A DNA stretch of 11,248 nt, taken from SIG452 sp045656345 (GTDB taxonomy: Bacteria > Bacillota > Clostridia > UMGS1840). Shown one piece after another: positions 1 to 6,688 of the stretch (position 1 is its first letter; every line of letters begins with the position of its first letter). The stretch is from positions 1 through 11,248 of the forward strand of contig JAZOQZ010000117.1 in the NCBI GenBank assembly GCA_045656345.1, given 5' to 3'. Under the pieces are notes generated by a model. That model searched no databases. It was given only the letters and a program-made list of their open reading frames with translations, and was not told the DNA's origin. The translations under genes and the position numbers were made by a program.

Positions 1-54
1 CAACTCCTTGGCTCACAGAACGACATGGCTACGATCCGACTTAGTTTGTCTTAA
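1..54 (+). other. Possible 3' end of an upstream gene
   Basis: This stretch lies directly before a strong rightward terminator, so it is probably the tail of a gene that begins outside the window. Two plus-strand frames are open from the edge and then stop. One ends in TAG at 42-44 with a final peptide of 13 residues (TPWLTERHGYDPT). The other ends in TAA at 52-54. The first looks more protein-like, but too little sequence is present to choose a frame or identify a family. It could also be untranslated trailer. Confidence 0.25.
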
Positions 55-55
55 C

Positions 56-88
56 AGCACTGCTAACAGGATTAGCGGTGCTTTTTTT
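56..88 (+). terminator. Rho-independent terminator of the upstream unit
   Basis: An 11-bp stem pairs 56-66 (AGCACTGCTAA) with 72-82 (TTAGCGGTGCT), with one T-G wobble and a 5-base loop. A run of seven T follows at 82-88. It ends the transcript coming from the left and insulates the ileS promoter just downstream. Confidence 0.9.
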
Positions 89-107
89 ATAAAAATCGCA
101 AAAAAAT

Positions 108-136
108 TTGACAAATCGGAAATTATGTATTATACT
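108..136 (+). promoter_or_regulatory. Sigma-A type promoter of the T-box/ileS transcript
   Basis: A perfect -35 box TTGACA (108-113) is separated by 17 bases from a -10 box TATACT (131-136). The predicted transcription start is near 143, about 35 bases before the start of the T-box Stem I region. This is a strong housekeeping promoter, which fits a unit controlled by premature termination. Confidence 0.85.
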
Positions 137-142
137 ATATAA

Positions 143-463
143 GTAAAACTATGAAAACATAAAACAAAATAAGAAAGATGATGAAAAAGACAGTACTGCC
201 TATACCAAAGCTTCAGCGAGTCGGGTACGGTGTGAGCCGACAGTGAGTAGTTTGGCAGGAATATCCCTTTGGAGTTGCATTGCCGAATTTTTTTGGTATG
301 GCTATTTTAGGCAAATTGGTGTTTGTCGAATAGTGCTTTTACTAAAAGATATTAAGTAATGACGGTATTCCCCGTAACAGGAAGCGTGTATGATGGTACA
401 CGGATAATAGGTGGTTACAAGTTTTTTATAAAACCTTGTCCTGTTATCAGGATAAGGTTTTTT
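143..463 (+). promoter_or_regulatory. T-box riboswitch (tRNA-Ile sensing leader of ileS)
   Basis: The leader senses uncharged tRNA-Ile and decides between termination and read-through into ileS. Stem I is recognisable. An AGTA S-turn (192-195) is followed by CTGCC (196-200), which pairs with GGCAG (254-258). The distal helix GTCGG (220-224) pairs with CCGAC (237-241). The specifier loop after GGCAG reads GAATATCC, which places an ATC isoleucine codon at 263-265. The T-box element itself is 406-421, with TGGT at 412-415 to pair with the NCCA end of uncharged tRNA; the N complements the A discriminator expected for tRNA-Ile. The antiterminator pairs 403-411 with 440-448 (9 bp, one wobble) and 417-421 with 435-439. 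It is mutually exclusive with the terminator at 432-459. The T-box sequence deviates from the AGGGTGGNACCGCG consensus. Further hairpins, such as CGTGTA/TACACG (385-390/397-402), lie between. Identification is strong; the exact pairing of the middle stems is not resolved. Confidence 0.9.
432..463 (+). terminator. Regulated terminator of the ileS T-box
   Basis: A 12-bp stem pairs 432-443 with 448-459 (one G-T wobble) around a TTAT loop, followed by T at 458-463. Its 5' arm includes the bases 435-443 needed for the antiterminator, so the two structures exclude each other. It should form when tRNA-Ile is charged. Confidence 0.9.
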
Positions 464-502
464 CTTTGCTTGAAATAGAGTGATATATAGGAGGAGTACG
501 AA

Positions 503-3500
503 ATGTACGAAAAAGTGTCTGCAAATTTAAATTTTGTGGAAAGAGAAAAGAAAACCGAAGCTTTTTGGAAAGAAAATCAAATCTTTGAAAAAAGTATCGA
601 TTCCAGAAAAGAAGGGGAAACCTTTACCTTTTATGACGGCCCCCCGACTGCAAACGGAAAGCCTCATATCGGGCACGTATTAACCCGTGTTATCAAAGAT
701 ATGATTCCCCGTTACAAAACCATGAAAGGCTACCACGTGCTTCGTAAAGCAGGTTGGGACACCCATGGTCTGCCCGTTGAGCTGGAAGTGGAAAAGAAGC
801 TGGGCTTAGACGGCAAAGAGCAGATTGAAGAATATGGCTTAGAACCCTTCATCAAAGAATGTAAAGAAAGCGTTTGGAAATACAAAGGAATGTGGGAAGA
901 CTTTTCCGGAACCGTTGGGTTCTGGGCAGATATGGACGACCCCTACGTTACCTACACCAACGATTTTATCGAATCCGAATGGTGGGCATTAAAACAAATC
1001 TGGGACAAAGGTCTTTTGTATAAAGGCTTTAAAATTGTGCCCTATTGCCCCCGTTGCGGAACCCCCTTATCCAGCCACGAGGTTGCCCAAGGGTATAAAG
1101 ATGTGAAAGAAAAATCCGCTATCGCAAAATTCAAGGTAAAAGGTACTGATAACGAGTACATTTTAGCTTGGACCACCACTCCCTGGACCTTACCCTCCAA
1201 CGTGGCACTTTGCGTAAACCCTGATGAAACCTATGTAAAAATCGAAACCGAAGGCGTAAAATATATCTTAGCGGAAGCGTTGGTTGCAAGCGTTATCGAA
1301 ACCGAATATACCGTGTTGGAAACCTATATCGGTAAAGATCTGGAATTCACCGAATACGAACCCCTCTTTGATTTCGCAAAACCTGATAAAAAAGCATATT
1401 ACGTTGTTTGCGATCATTATGTTACTTTAACCGACGGTACCGGTGTGGTTCATATTGCACCTGCCTTCGGGGAAGATGACGCGCAAGTTGGCAGAAAATA
1501 TGACCTGCCTTTCGTGCAGATGGTTGACCAAAAAGGTGAAATGACCGCAGAAACTCCCTGGGCGGGCATGTTCTGCAAAGATGCAGACAAAGAAGTGTTT
1601 ATTGATTTAGATAAAAGAGGGCTTCTCTTTAAAGCTCTGCCTTTTGAACACTCTTATCCGTTCTGCTGGAGATGCGATACTCCCTTAATTTACTATGCAA
1701 GAGATTCCTGGTTCATTAAAATGACCGAGGTAAAAGAAAATCTTATCAAAAACAACAACACCGTAAACTGGATTCCCGAATCCATCGGGAAAGGCAGATT
1801 TGGCGACTGGCTCAACAACGTGCAGGACTGGGGCGTTAGCCGTGACCGTTATTGGGGAACTCCCTTAAATATCTGGCAGTGTGAATGCGGTCACCGTCAC
1901 GCAATCGGAAGCATTGAAGAATTAAAGAGTATGTCGGATAACTGTCTCGATGAAATTGAACTGCACCGTCCCTTCATTGATGCGGTGACTATCAAATGTC
2001 CTGAATGTGGCAAACAGATGACCCGTGTGAAAGAAGTTATCGACTGTTGGTTCGACTCGGGTGCAATGCCCTTTGCACAGTGGCATTATCCCTTCGAAAA
2101 TAAAGAAATTTTTGAAGAAAACTTCCCCGCAGACTTCATCAGTGAAGCGGTGGACCAGACCCGTGGTTGGTTCTATTCACTCTTAGCGATTTCTACCCTG
2201 ATTTTTGATAAAGCACCTTACAAAAATGTTATCGTGTTAGGTCACGTGCAGGATGAAAACGGTCAGAAGATGTCCAAATCCAAGGGCAACGCTGTTGACC
2301 CCTTTGATGCACTGGCAGAACACGGCGCCGATGCAATCCGTTGGTATTTCTATTCCAACTCTGCTCCCTGGTTGCCCAACAAATTTCATAAAGGTGCCGT
2401 AACTGAAGGGCAGAGAAAGTTTATGGGTACCCTCTGGAACACCTACGCATTCTTTGTGCTCTATGCAAATATTGACGGCTTTGATGCCACCAAATACACC
2501 TTGGAATATGACAAACTGCCCGTGATGGACACGTGGTTATTATCCAAATTAAACTCCTTAACCGAAACCGTGGACACCTATCTTTCCGACTACAAAATTA
2601 CCGAAACTTCCCGTGTGCTGGATGATTTTGTGGATGAACTGAGTAACTGGTATGTTCGCCGCTCCAGAGAACGGTTCTGGGGCAAGGATATGACTCAGGA
2701 TAAAATCAATGCGTATATGACTTTATACACCGCATTGGTAACCGTGGCAAAACTGTCTGCTCCCATGATTCCCTTTATGGCAGAAGATATTTACAGAAAC
2801 TTAGTTTGCTCCATTGACAAAACTGCTCCCGAAAGCGTTCATCTTTGCGATTTCCCTGTGGCAAACACCGCTTGGATTGACAAGGATTTAGAAGCAAAAA
2901 TGGAACAGGTGGTTGATGTGGTTGTATTAGGCCGTGCGGCAAGAAACTCTGCCAACATCAAAAACCGTCAGCCCATCGGCAAAATGTTTGTGAAAGCAGA
3001 AAACGAACTGCCTGAATTCTTTAAAGAAATTATCGCAGAAGAGTTGAATGTGAAAGAAGTGGTATTTACCGATAACGTGAAGGATTTCACCTCTTACTCT
3101 TTCAAACCTCAGCTTAAGACCTTAGGTCCCCGTTTCGGAAAACAGCTTGGTGAATTAAGAACCGTTCTTTCTGAATTAGACGGCATCGCCGCTATGGATG
3201 AATTAGAAACTAAAGGTACCTTAACCATCACCTTAGGCGGAAACGAAGAGGCTCTGACCAAAGAAGATTTACTCATTGAATCTGCTCAGGTTCCCGGTTA
3301 CGAATCCAATTCCGATTACGGCATCACCGTGGTGTTGGATACCAACTTAACCGAAGAACTCTTAGAAGAGGGCTTCGTAAGAGAAGTGGTTTCCAAAATC
3401 CAGACCATGAGAAAAGATTCCGATTTTGAGGTGACCGACCATATTGTTGTTAGTGTCTTCGGTAACGACAAAGTGGCAGATATTATGAAGAAAAACGAAG

Positions 3501-3616
3501 CTGCTATCCGTGAAGATGTTTTAGCAGAAGAAATTACCTACGGTGCTTTGTTGGGCGAAGGTAAACACTGGAACATCAACGGCGAAGAGGTTGATTTTGC
3601 TGTGGCAAAATGCTAA
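503..3616 (+). CDS. ileS: Isoleucyl-tRNA synthetase, type 2 (IleS2)
   Basis: This cytoplasmic class I enzyme charges tRNA-Ile with isoleucine and edits misactivated valine. The 1037-residue length and the sequence around the active site (GPPTANGKPHIGH, then GWDTHGLPVE at 84-93) fit the longer, eukaryote-like type 2 group rather than the roughly 920-residue bacterial type 1. Visible motifs are HIGH at 55-58, KMSKS at 589-593 (followed by KGN), the CP1 editing domain with a Thr-rich WTTTPWTLPSN stretch (223-233) and the editing aspartate D326 in GTGVVHIAP..GEDD, and WFDSG at 516-520. Cysteine pairs at 182/185, 388/391, 460/462 and 499/502 suggest zinc knuckles. The C-terminal part is the anticodon-binding region. 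The ATG follows a GGAGGAG ribosome site (near 491-496) with normal spacing. Expression is controlled by the T-box upstream. Members of this group are known for low sensitivity to mupirocin; that phenotype is inferred here. Confidence 0.97.
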   Translation: MYEKVSANLNFVEREKKTEAFWKENQIFEKSIDSRKEGETFTFYDGPPTANGKPHIGHVLTRVIKDMIPRYKTMKGYHVLRKAGWDTHGLPVELEVEKKLGLDGKEQIEEYGLEPFIKECKESVWKYKGMWEDFSGTVGFWADMDDPYVTYTNDFIESEWWALKQIWDKGLLYKGFKIVPYCPRCGTPLSSHEVAQGYKDVKEKSAIAKFKVKGTDNEYILAWTTTPWTLPSNVALCVNPDETYVKIETEGVKYILAEALVASVIETEYTVLETYIGKDLEFTEYEPLFDFAKPDKKAYYVVCDHYVTLTDGTGVVHIAPAFGEDDAQVGRKYDLPFVQMVDQKGEMTAETPWAGMFCKDADKEVFIDLDKRGLLFKALPFEHSYPFCWRCDTPLIYYARDSWFIKMTEVKENLIKNNNTVNWIPESIGKGRFGDWLNNVQDWGVSRDRYWGTPLNIWQCECGHRHAIGSIEELKSMSDNCLDEIELHRPFIDAVTIKCPECGKQMTRVKEVIDCWFDSGAMPFAQWHYPFENKEIFEENFPADFISEAVDQTRGWFYSLLAISTLIFDKAPYKNVIVLGHVQDENGQKMSKSKGNAVDPFDALAEHGADAIRWYFYSNSAPWLPNKFHKGAVTEGQRKFMGTLWNTYAFFVLYANIDGFDATKYTLEYDKLPVMDTWLLSKLNSLTETVDTYLSDYKITETSRVLDDFVDELSNWYVRRSRERFWGKDMTQDKINAYMTLYTALVTVAKLSAPMIPFMAEDIYRNLVCSIDKTAPESVHLCDFPVANTAWIDKDLEAKMEQVVDVVVLGRAARNSANIKNRQPIGKMFVKAENELPEFFKEIIAEELNVKEVVFTDNVKDFTSYSFKPQLKTLGPRFGKQLGELRTVLSELDGIAAMDELETKGTLTITLGGNEEALTKEDLLIESAQVPGYESNSDYGITVVLDTNLTEELLEEGFVREVVSKIQTMRKDSDFEVTDHIVVSVFGNDKVADIMKKNEAAIREDVLAEEITYGALLGEGKHWNINGEEVDFAVAKC

Positions 3617-3622
3617 TCTTTT

Positions 3623-3650
3623 TTGATAGCTTCCGTATAAAATCTATACT
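3623..3650 (+). promoter_or_regulatory. Putative promoter for uppP
   Basis: TTGATA (3623-3628) and TATACT (3645-3650) are spaced by 16 bases, directly after the ileS stop codon. A second possible -10 (TATAAT, 3653-3658) has no good -35 at the right distance. It would start a transcript at about 3657 with a leader of about 90 bases before uppP. uppP may also be read through from ileS. Confidence 0.55.
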
Positions 3651-3676
3651 ATTATAATATAGTGATACAAAGAGCG

Positions 3677-3715
3677 AAAGACAGAGCGATTCCCAAAACG
3701 AAAAGCTCTGTCTTT
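3677..3715 (+). promoter_or_regulatory. Perfect 11-bp hairpin in the ileS-uppP gap
   Basis: AAAGACAGAGC (3677-3687) is perfectly complementary to GCTCTGTCTTT (3705-3715) across a 17-base loop. Only three T follow, at the end of the stem itself, so it is a poor intrinsic terminator. It could be a partial terminator for ileS, an RNA-stabilising hairpin, or a leader element of uppP. It ends about 12 bases before the uppP ribosome site. Confidence 0.6.
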
Positions 3716-3746
3716 GCCTTAGCTTGAAAGGAGTGTTTTTTGTAAA

Positions 3747-4577
3747 ATGCCCGACATTTTAGAGCTGTTGAAAGTTGTGTTTATCGGGATTGTGCAGGGG
3801 ATTACCGAATGGTTGCCCGTTTCTTCCACAGGGCATATGATTTTAACCGATGAATTTGTGAAACTAAGTGTGTCAGAAACGTTTTGGGATATGTTCTTGG
3901 TAGTGATTCAGTTTGGCTCCATTTTAGCCGTGTTGGTACTTTATTTTCATAAACTGAACCCCTTTAGTCCCAAAAAGACAAAAGAAGAGAGAAAAGACAC
4001 ATTAAACCTTTGGGGCAAAGTAATTGTTGGGGTGCTTCCTGCGGCGGTTCTGGGCCTTTTATTGGATGACTGGCTGGATGCAACATTTTATAATCCCACA
4101 ACGGTTGCCACCACGTTGATTATCTACGGTATTCTTTTTATCTGGATGGAAATCCGCAATAAAAACCGTACACCTAAAGTGCAGAATTTAGGGGGCTTAA
4201 CCTATAAAACTGCCTTTATGATTGGTTGTTTTCAGCTTCTTTCCTTAATTCCGGGAACTTCCCGTTCCGGCTCCACCATTTTGGGAGCGATGCTCATTGG
4301 CACTTCTCGTTTTGTGGCGGCAGAGTATTCTTTCTTCCTGGCCATTCCCGTAATGTGTGGTGCAAGTTTATTAAAAACCGCAAAATTCTTTATGGAAACC
4401 TCTATCTCCACCCCCGAACTTGTGATTTTAGGCGTGGGAGTATTGGTTGCCTTTTTGGTATCTGTGTTTGCCATTAAATTCTTGATGGGATACATCAAAA
4501 AACACGATTTCAAGGCATTTGGTTACTACAGAATTGTGCTTGGTTTATTGGTTGCCCTGTATTTCATTATTTGGTAA
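3747..4577 (+). CDS. uppP: Undecaprenyl-diphosphate phosphatase (UppP/BacA family)
   Basis: This integral membrane enzyme removes one phosphate from undecaprenyl diphosphate, regenerating the lipid carrier for peptidoglycan and other wall polymers. Overproduction of family members gives bacitracin resistance. The 276-residue length is typical. The first signature, QGITEWLPVSSTGH, is at 17-30 and contains the key E21, S26/S27 and H30. The second signature, PGTSRSGSTI, is at 169-178 with R173. The position equivalent to E. coli Glu17 is Gln here; from memory this variant also occurs in other family members. Several hydrophobic segments span the protein (for example 50-68, 92-108, 120-134, 190-210, 225-248 and 260-275). 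The start ATG follows AAGGAG (3728-3733) with a rather long 13-base spacing. A strong terminator follows, so the gene is probably transcribed alone or with ileS. Confidence 0.97.
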   Translation: MPDILELLKVVFIGIVQGITEWLPVSSTGHMILTDEFVKLSVSETFWDMFLVVIQFGSILAVLVLYFHKLNPFSPKKTKEERKDTLNLWGKVIVGVLPAAVLGLLLDDWLDATFYNPTTVATTLIIYGILFIWMEIRNKNRTPKVQNLGGLTYKTAFMIGCFQLLSLIPGTSRSGSTILGAMLIGTSRFVAAEYSFFLAIPVMCGASLLKTAKFFMETSISTPELVILGVGVLVAFLVSVFAIKFLMGYIKKHDFKAFGYYRIVLGLLVALYFIIW

Positions 4578-4583
4578 ACTATG

Positions 4584-4613
4584 AAAAAAGTCCGGAAATT
4601 CCGGGCTTTTTTT
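4584..4613 (+). terminator. Rho-independent terminator after uppP
   Basis: A GC-rich stem, GTCCGGAA against TTCCGGGC (4590-4597/4599-4606; the innermost pair is probably open), is extended by A-T pairs and runs into T at 4607-4613. The upstream A run could let it act weakly on the other strand too. Confidence 0.88.
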
Positions 4614-4660
4614 AGTTTTTTGAAAGGAGGAAATCCCTTTAAAATCAAGGGTTTTCAAAG

Positions 4661-4679
4661 AATTCCACAGAAATTCCAC
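4661..4679. repeat. Direct repeat AATTCCAC x2, 11-bp period
   Basis: AATTCCAC occurs at 4661-4668 and again at 4672-4679, separated by AGA. The 11-bp period equals that of the TGTAAN half-sites downstream. The distance from the first copy to the first TGTAAN (44 bases) is four such periods, so all five elements would face the same side of the helix. No known factor is assigned. Confidence 0.55.
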
Positions 4680-4704
4680 GGTGAAATTTTATAAAAATAA
4701 AAAC

Positions 4705-4732
4705 TGTAAATGTTTTGTAATTGTATTGTAAC
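4705..4732 (+). promoter_or_regulatory. Three tandem WalR/YycF-like binding half-sites
   Basis: TGTAAA (4705-4710), TGTAAT (4716-4721) and TGTAAC (4727-4732) are separated by exactly 5 bases each. This matches the published WalR (YycF) pattern TGTWAH-N5-TGTWAH in all three copies. The third copy lies just after the -35 box and the second overlaps its first base. The reverse complement also resembles the Bacillus PhoP half-site (TTWACA type), so a related OmpR/PhoB-family regulator cannot be excluded. The presence of yycH- and yycI-like genes downstream favours WalR. Confidence 0.65.
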
Positions 4733-4749
4733 AAAGTTTATGCTATAAT
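4721..4749 (+). promoter_or_regulatory. Promoter of the Ig-protein/yycH/yycI/polA operon
   Basis: A weak -35 (TTGTAT, 4721-4726) lies 17 bases before a consensus -10 (TATAAT, 4744-4749) that carries an extended TG at 4741-4742. The start should be near 4756. The weak -35 embedded in regulator half-sites is what one expects of a promoter controlled by an OmpR-type response regulator. Confidence 0.75.
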
Positions 4750-4763
4750 ATGAATACGATGAT

Positions 4764-4780
4764 AGAGTCGTGCAGACTCT
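4764..4780 (+). other. Small hairpin at the start of the operon leader
   Basis: AGAGTC (4764-4769) pairs perfectly with GACTCT (4775-4780) around a GTGCA loop, about 8 bases after the predicted transcription start. No T run follows. A 5'-end stem like this may stabilise the mRNA; no specific role can be shown. Confidence 0.4.
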
Positions 4781-4820
4781 GTTGCTGTTATGGTTACTAA
4801 GAAGAAAGGAGGAACGCAAA

Positions 4821-5270
4821 ATGAAAATGAAACTGTTAAGTCTCGTATTAGTGCTTGTATGTGTGTTCACTATGGGTGTTTTTGCTGCGCCTTCTTCTAT
4901 CTCTTCGGGTGATTATGGCAGCACAGGTTACATCACTGTAACCAATCCCAATAAAAACTATTCCACCACCTACAATAAATCCATCACCGTTTCGGGGTAT
5001 GCCAAAGCAGGCTCCACCGTGTATGTGTATATGATGGAAGGTGGCGAATATAAACCCTGTTATCAAAACGGTCATGCGCTTTCTGCTTCTGTGGGAGCGT
5101 CGGGCTTATTTGCAATTCCCGTAAACTTATCTGCAGGTCGTAATCTGTTCCTGCTTCGCGTGGAATCCGGTGATCAATATCAGAACACCACCTTTGAGGT
5201 GAACCTGCTTAGCACCTCTATGTTTAATATGATTGGTCGCCTGCAATCCTTAACCCTCGGCTGGAGATAA
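4821..5270 (+). CDS. Small secreted protein with one Ig-like domain
   Basis: This 149-residue protein has a classic Sec signal peptide: Lys at 2 and 4, a hydrophobic core about 5-18, and a likely signal peptidase I cut after VFA (residue 22). There is no lipobox, LPXTG anchor or further membrane segment. The mature part of about 127 residues alternates short beta-strand-like stretches in the order seen in bacterial Ig-like / glucodextranase-B-like domains: ITVTNP (38-43), KSITVSGYAKAGSTVYVY (53-70), LFAIPVNLSAGRN (95-107) and TFEVNLL near 121-127. This fold call is from pattern, not from a search. Such domains usually mediate binding at the cell surface. The ATG is preceded by AAAGGAGG (4805-4812) with 8-base spacing. 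An upstream in-frame GTG at 4770 lacks a ribosome site. It is the first gene of the operon under the WalR-like boxes, 25 bases before the yycH-like gene. Its function is unknown; a wall or envelope role is inferred. Confidence 0.85.
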   Translation: MKMKLLSLVLVLVCVFTMGVFAAPSSISSGDYGSTGYITVTNPNKNYSTTYNKSITVSGYAKAGSTVYVYMMEGGEYKPCYQNGHALSASVGASGLFAIPVNLSAGRNLFLLRVESGDQYQNTTFEVNLLSTSMFNMIGRLQSLTLGWR

Positions 5271-5295
5271 TTAAGCCGGGAGGGGTGGATTCTTT

Positions 5296-6654
5296 ATGAA
5301 ACGGGAATTTATTAAAACAGTAGTCTTAACTTGTCTGGTAATTTCTTCCTTAGTTTTGTCTGCTCATATTTGGTATGAAAAAGAATTATGGTCTTTGGAC
5401 TATAGTTCTTTTGTGCATTCTTCGGAGAATTTATTCGTGGGCGGAAACTCAGAAAGTCCTGCCGATGCAGATGAGCTTTTGTATTGGAGTGAGTTTTCTC
5501 CCGAGTTTATTTCCTTAACTTACGGATCCCAAAAAAATATTATCTATCAAGCGTCTCCTGATTTTCCCCAGGTGAATCGTATGGCAGAGGAGATTGTTGC
5601 GTCTATCGAGAAGGACGGCAGTCTCACCGCCATCACGGCAGAAGAATATTTGAACGCATACAAAACCAACAGTATGATGTTGAAATTTCCTGCCCGGGTA
5701 AACCTGACGGAATTTTTACGGCAGGAGGACGCTTTTTTTGATGCTGTGCTAAATCCTGTTTCAGACACATTGGTCATTGGGGTGGGGGCTTCTCAGACCA
5801 ACTATCTCACCTTTATGGATTTATCCTCCGGCCGGGCTTATCAGATGCCGGTGAAGATTACCGTGGATGCAGGGACTATCGAGAAAAGAGTGCTTTCTGC
5901 CAATCGGAACGATTCGTATGCATTTGAATTAAATTTTGATACCAACGCAGAAGACACCCAGCGTATTTTGTTTGAACGGTTTGTTCCCATTGTGTTAGAA
6001 CCCACCGGAGTTCAGAAAATTCACGTGGAGCCGGTTTCGTTTTCTTCTGCTTACGATGGTGTGTTTAAAGCATTCCGCATTGTGAAAAATTCTGCCCGTA
6101 CCTATCGGGACAAAACGGGTGTGATAAACTTTATTGAAAATCGCTCCACCTTAAAAATCAACGAAGAGGGAGCTTTCCATTTTGAAGCGACTGACCTGGA
6201 AGCGGGCATCGGATTAAGTAAGGGTTCCCAGAAAGAAGCTGTTACGGAGTTTGTGAATTTGTTATATCGCAGTATGGTGCCGGGCAGTGACGGATATCTC
6301 AGAGTGCTCACTTCTTACACCGAGGGCTCAAAAACCGTGTATGAATTCTGGTATTACACGCCAAATGGTGCCTTATATCAGAAGGAGAAGCCTGCAGTGC
6401 GGGTGATATGCGAAAATGGCACTATCGTGGAATACGAGCAGACGGTGCTTCGTCTCGTGATGGAAGAAGGCACTGAAACAGTGAGTGGCGTGATTGAAGC
6501 GTACGACTACCTGTATAATCAGCCGGATTTTTCCGAAAAGAGTAACCACAAAATCGAAAGTATGTTCCCTTGTTACACTTTGGAAAACGGGGAGCTGTCG
6601 GCGGGATGGTTCTGTCGGTTTTCGGATGATTCGGTTACCTTTATCAAACCGTAA
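5296..6654 (+). CDS. YycH-like membrane-anchored regulatory protein
   Basis: The protein has 452 residues, close to Bacillus YycH (about 455). A short positive N-terminus (MKREFIK) is followed by one membrane segment (about 8-25), and the rest is predicted to lie outside the membrane. This is the YycH topology. The region around 270-300 (DKTGVINFIENRSTLKINEE) and the C-terminal half resemble the YycH pattern of repeated beta-rich domains with a short strand-turn-strand motif before a segment of the type L-x-I-N. The strongest argument is context: the next gene is a clear YycI-family member, and yycH and yycI are normally adjacent. YycH and YycI interact with the histidine kinase WalK through membrane segments and modulate WalKR control of cell-wall turnover (repressing in Bacillus, activating in Staphylococcus aureus). 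The ribosome site is GGGAGGGG (5277-5284). Sequence identity to known YycH looks low, so the name is given as family-like only. Confidence 0.65.
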   Translation: MKREFIKTVVLTCLVISSLVLSAHIWYEKELWSLDYSSFVHSSENLFVGGNSESPADADELLYWSEFSPEFISLTYGSQKNIIYQASPDFPQVNRMAEEIVASIEKDGSLTAITAEEYLNAYKTNSMMLKFPARVNLTEFLRQEDAFFDAVLNPVSDTLVIGVGASQTNYLTFMDLSSGRAYQMPVKITVDAGTIEKRVLSANRNDSYAFELNFDTNAEDTQRILFERFVPIVLEPTGVQKIHVEPVSFSSAYDGVFKAFRIVKNSARTYRDKTGVINFIENRSTLKINEEGAFHFEATDLEAGIGLSKGSQKEAVTEFVNLLYRSMVPGSDGYLRVLTSYTEGSKTVYEFWYYTPNGALYQKEKPAVRVICENGTIVEYEQTVLRLVMEEGTETVSGVIEAYDYLYNQPDFSEKSNHKIESMFPCYTLENGELSAGWFCRFSDDSVTFIKP

Positions 6655-6688
6655 CGAACTCAACATTTCAACGGAAGGAGGAGAGAGC

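Noticed and set aside
4624..4660. Ribosome-site-like AAGGAGG followed by a short open stretch
   Set aside because: No ATG, GTG or TTG lies at a usable distance; only an ATC could start the 16-codon stretch. The site also lies after the uppP terminator and before the next promoter. An imperfect hairpin here (CCCTT/AAGGG) is too weak to call.
4770..4820. Upstream GTG start adding 17 residues to the secreted Ig-like protein
   Set aside because: There is no ribosome site before 4770, the extension would spoil a clean signal peptide, and AAAGGAGG at 4805-4812 points to the ATG at 4821.
6494..6688. 65-residue N-terminal extension of YycI overlapping the yycH-like gene
   Set aside because: It lacks a ribosome site and is a frame shadow of the yycH 3' end. 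The Met at 6689 has a strong ribosome site and begins exactly at the YycI family N-terminus.
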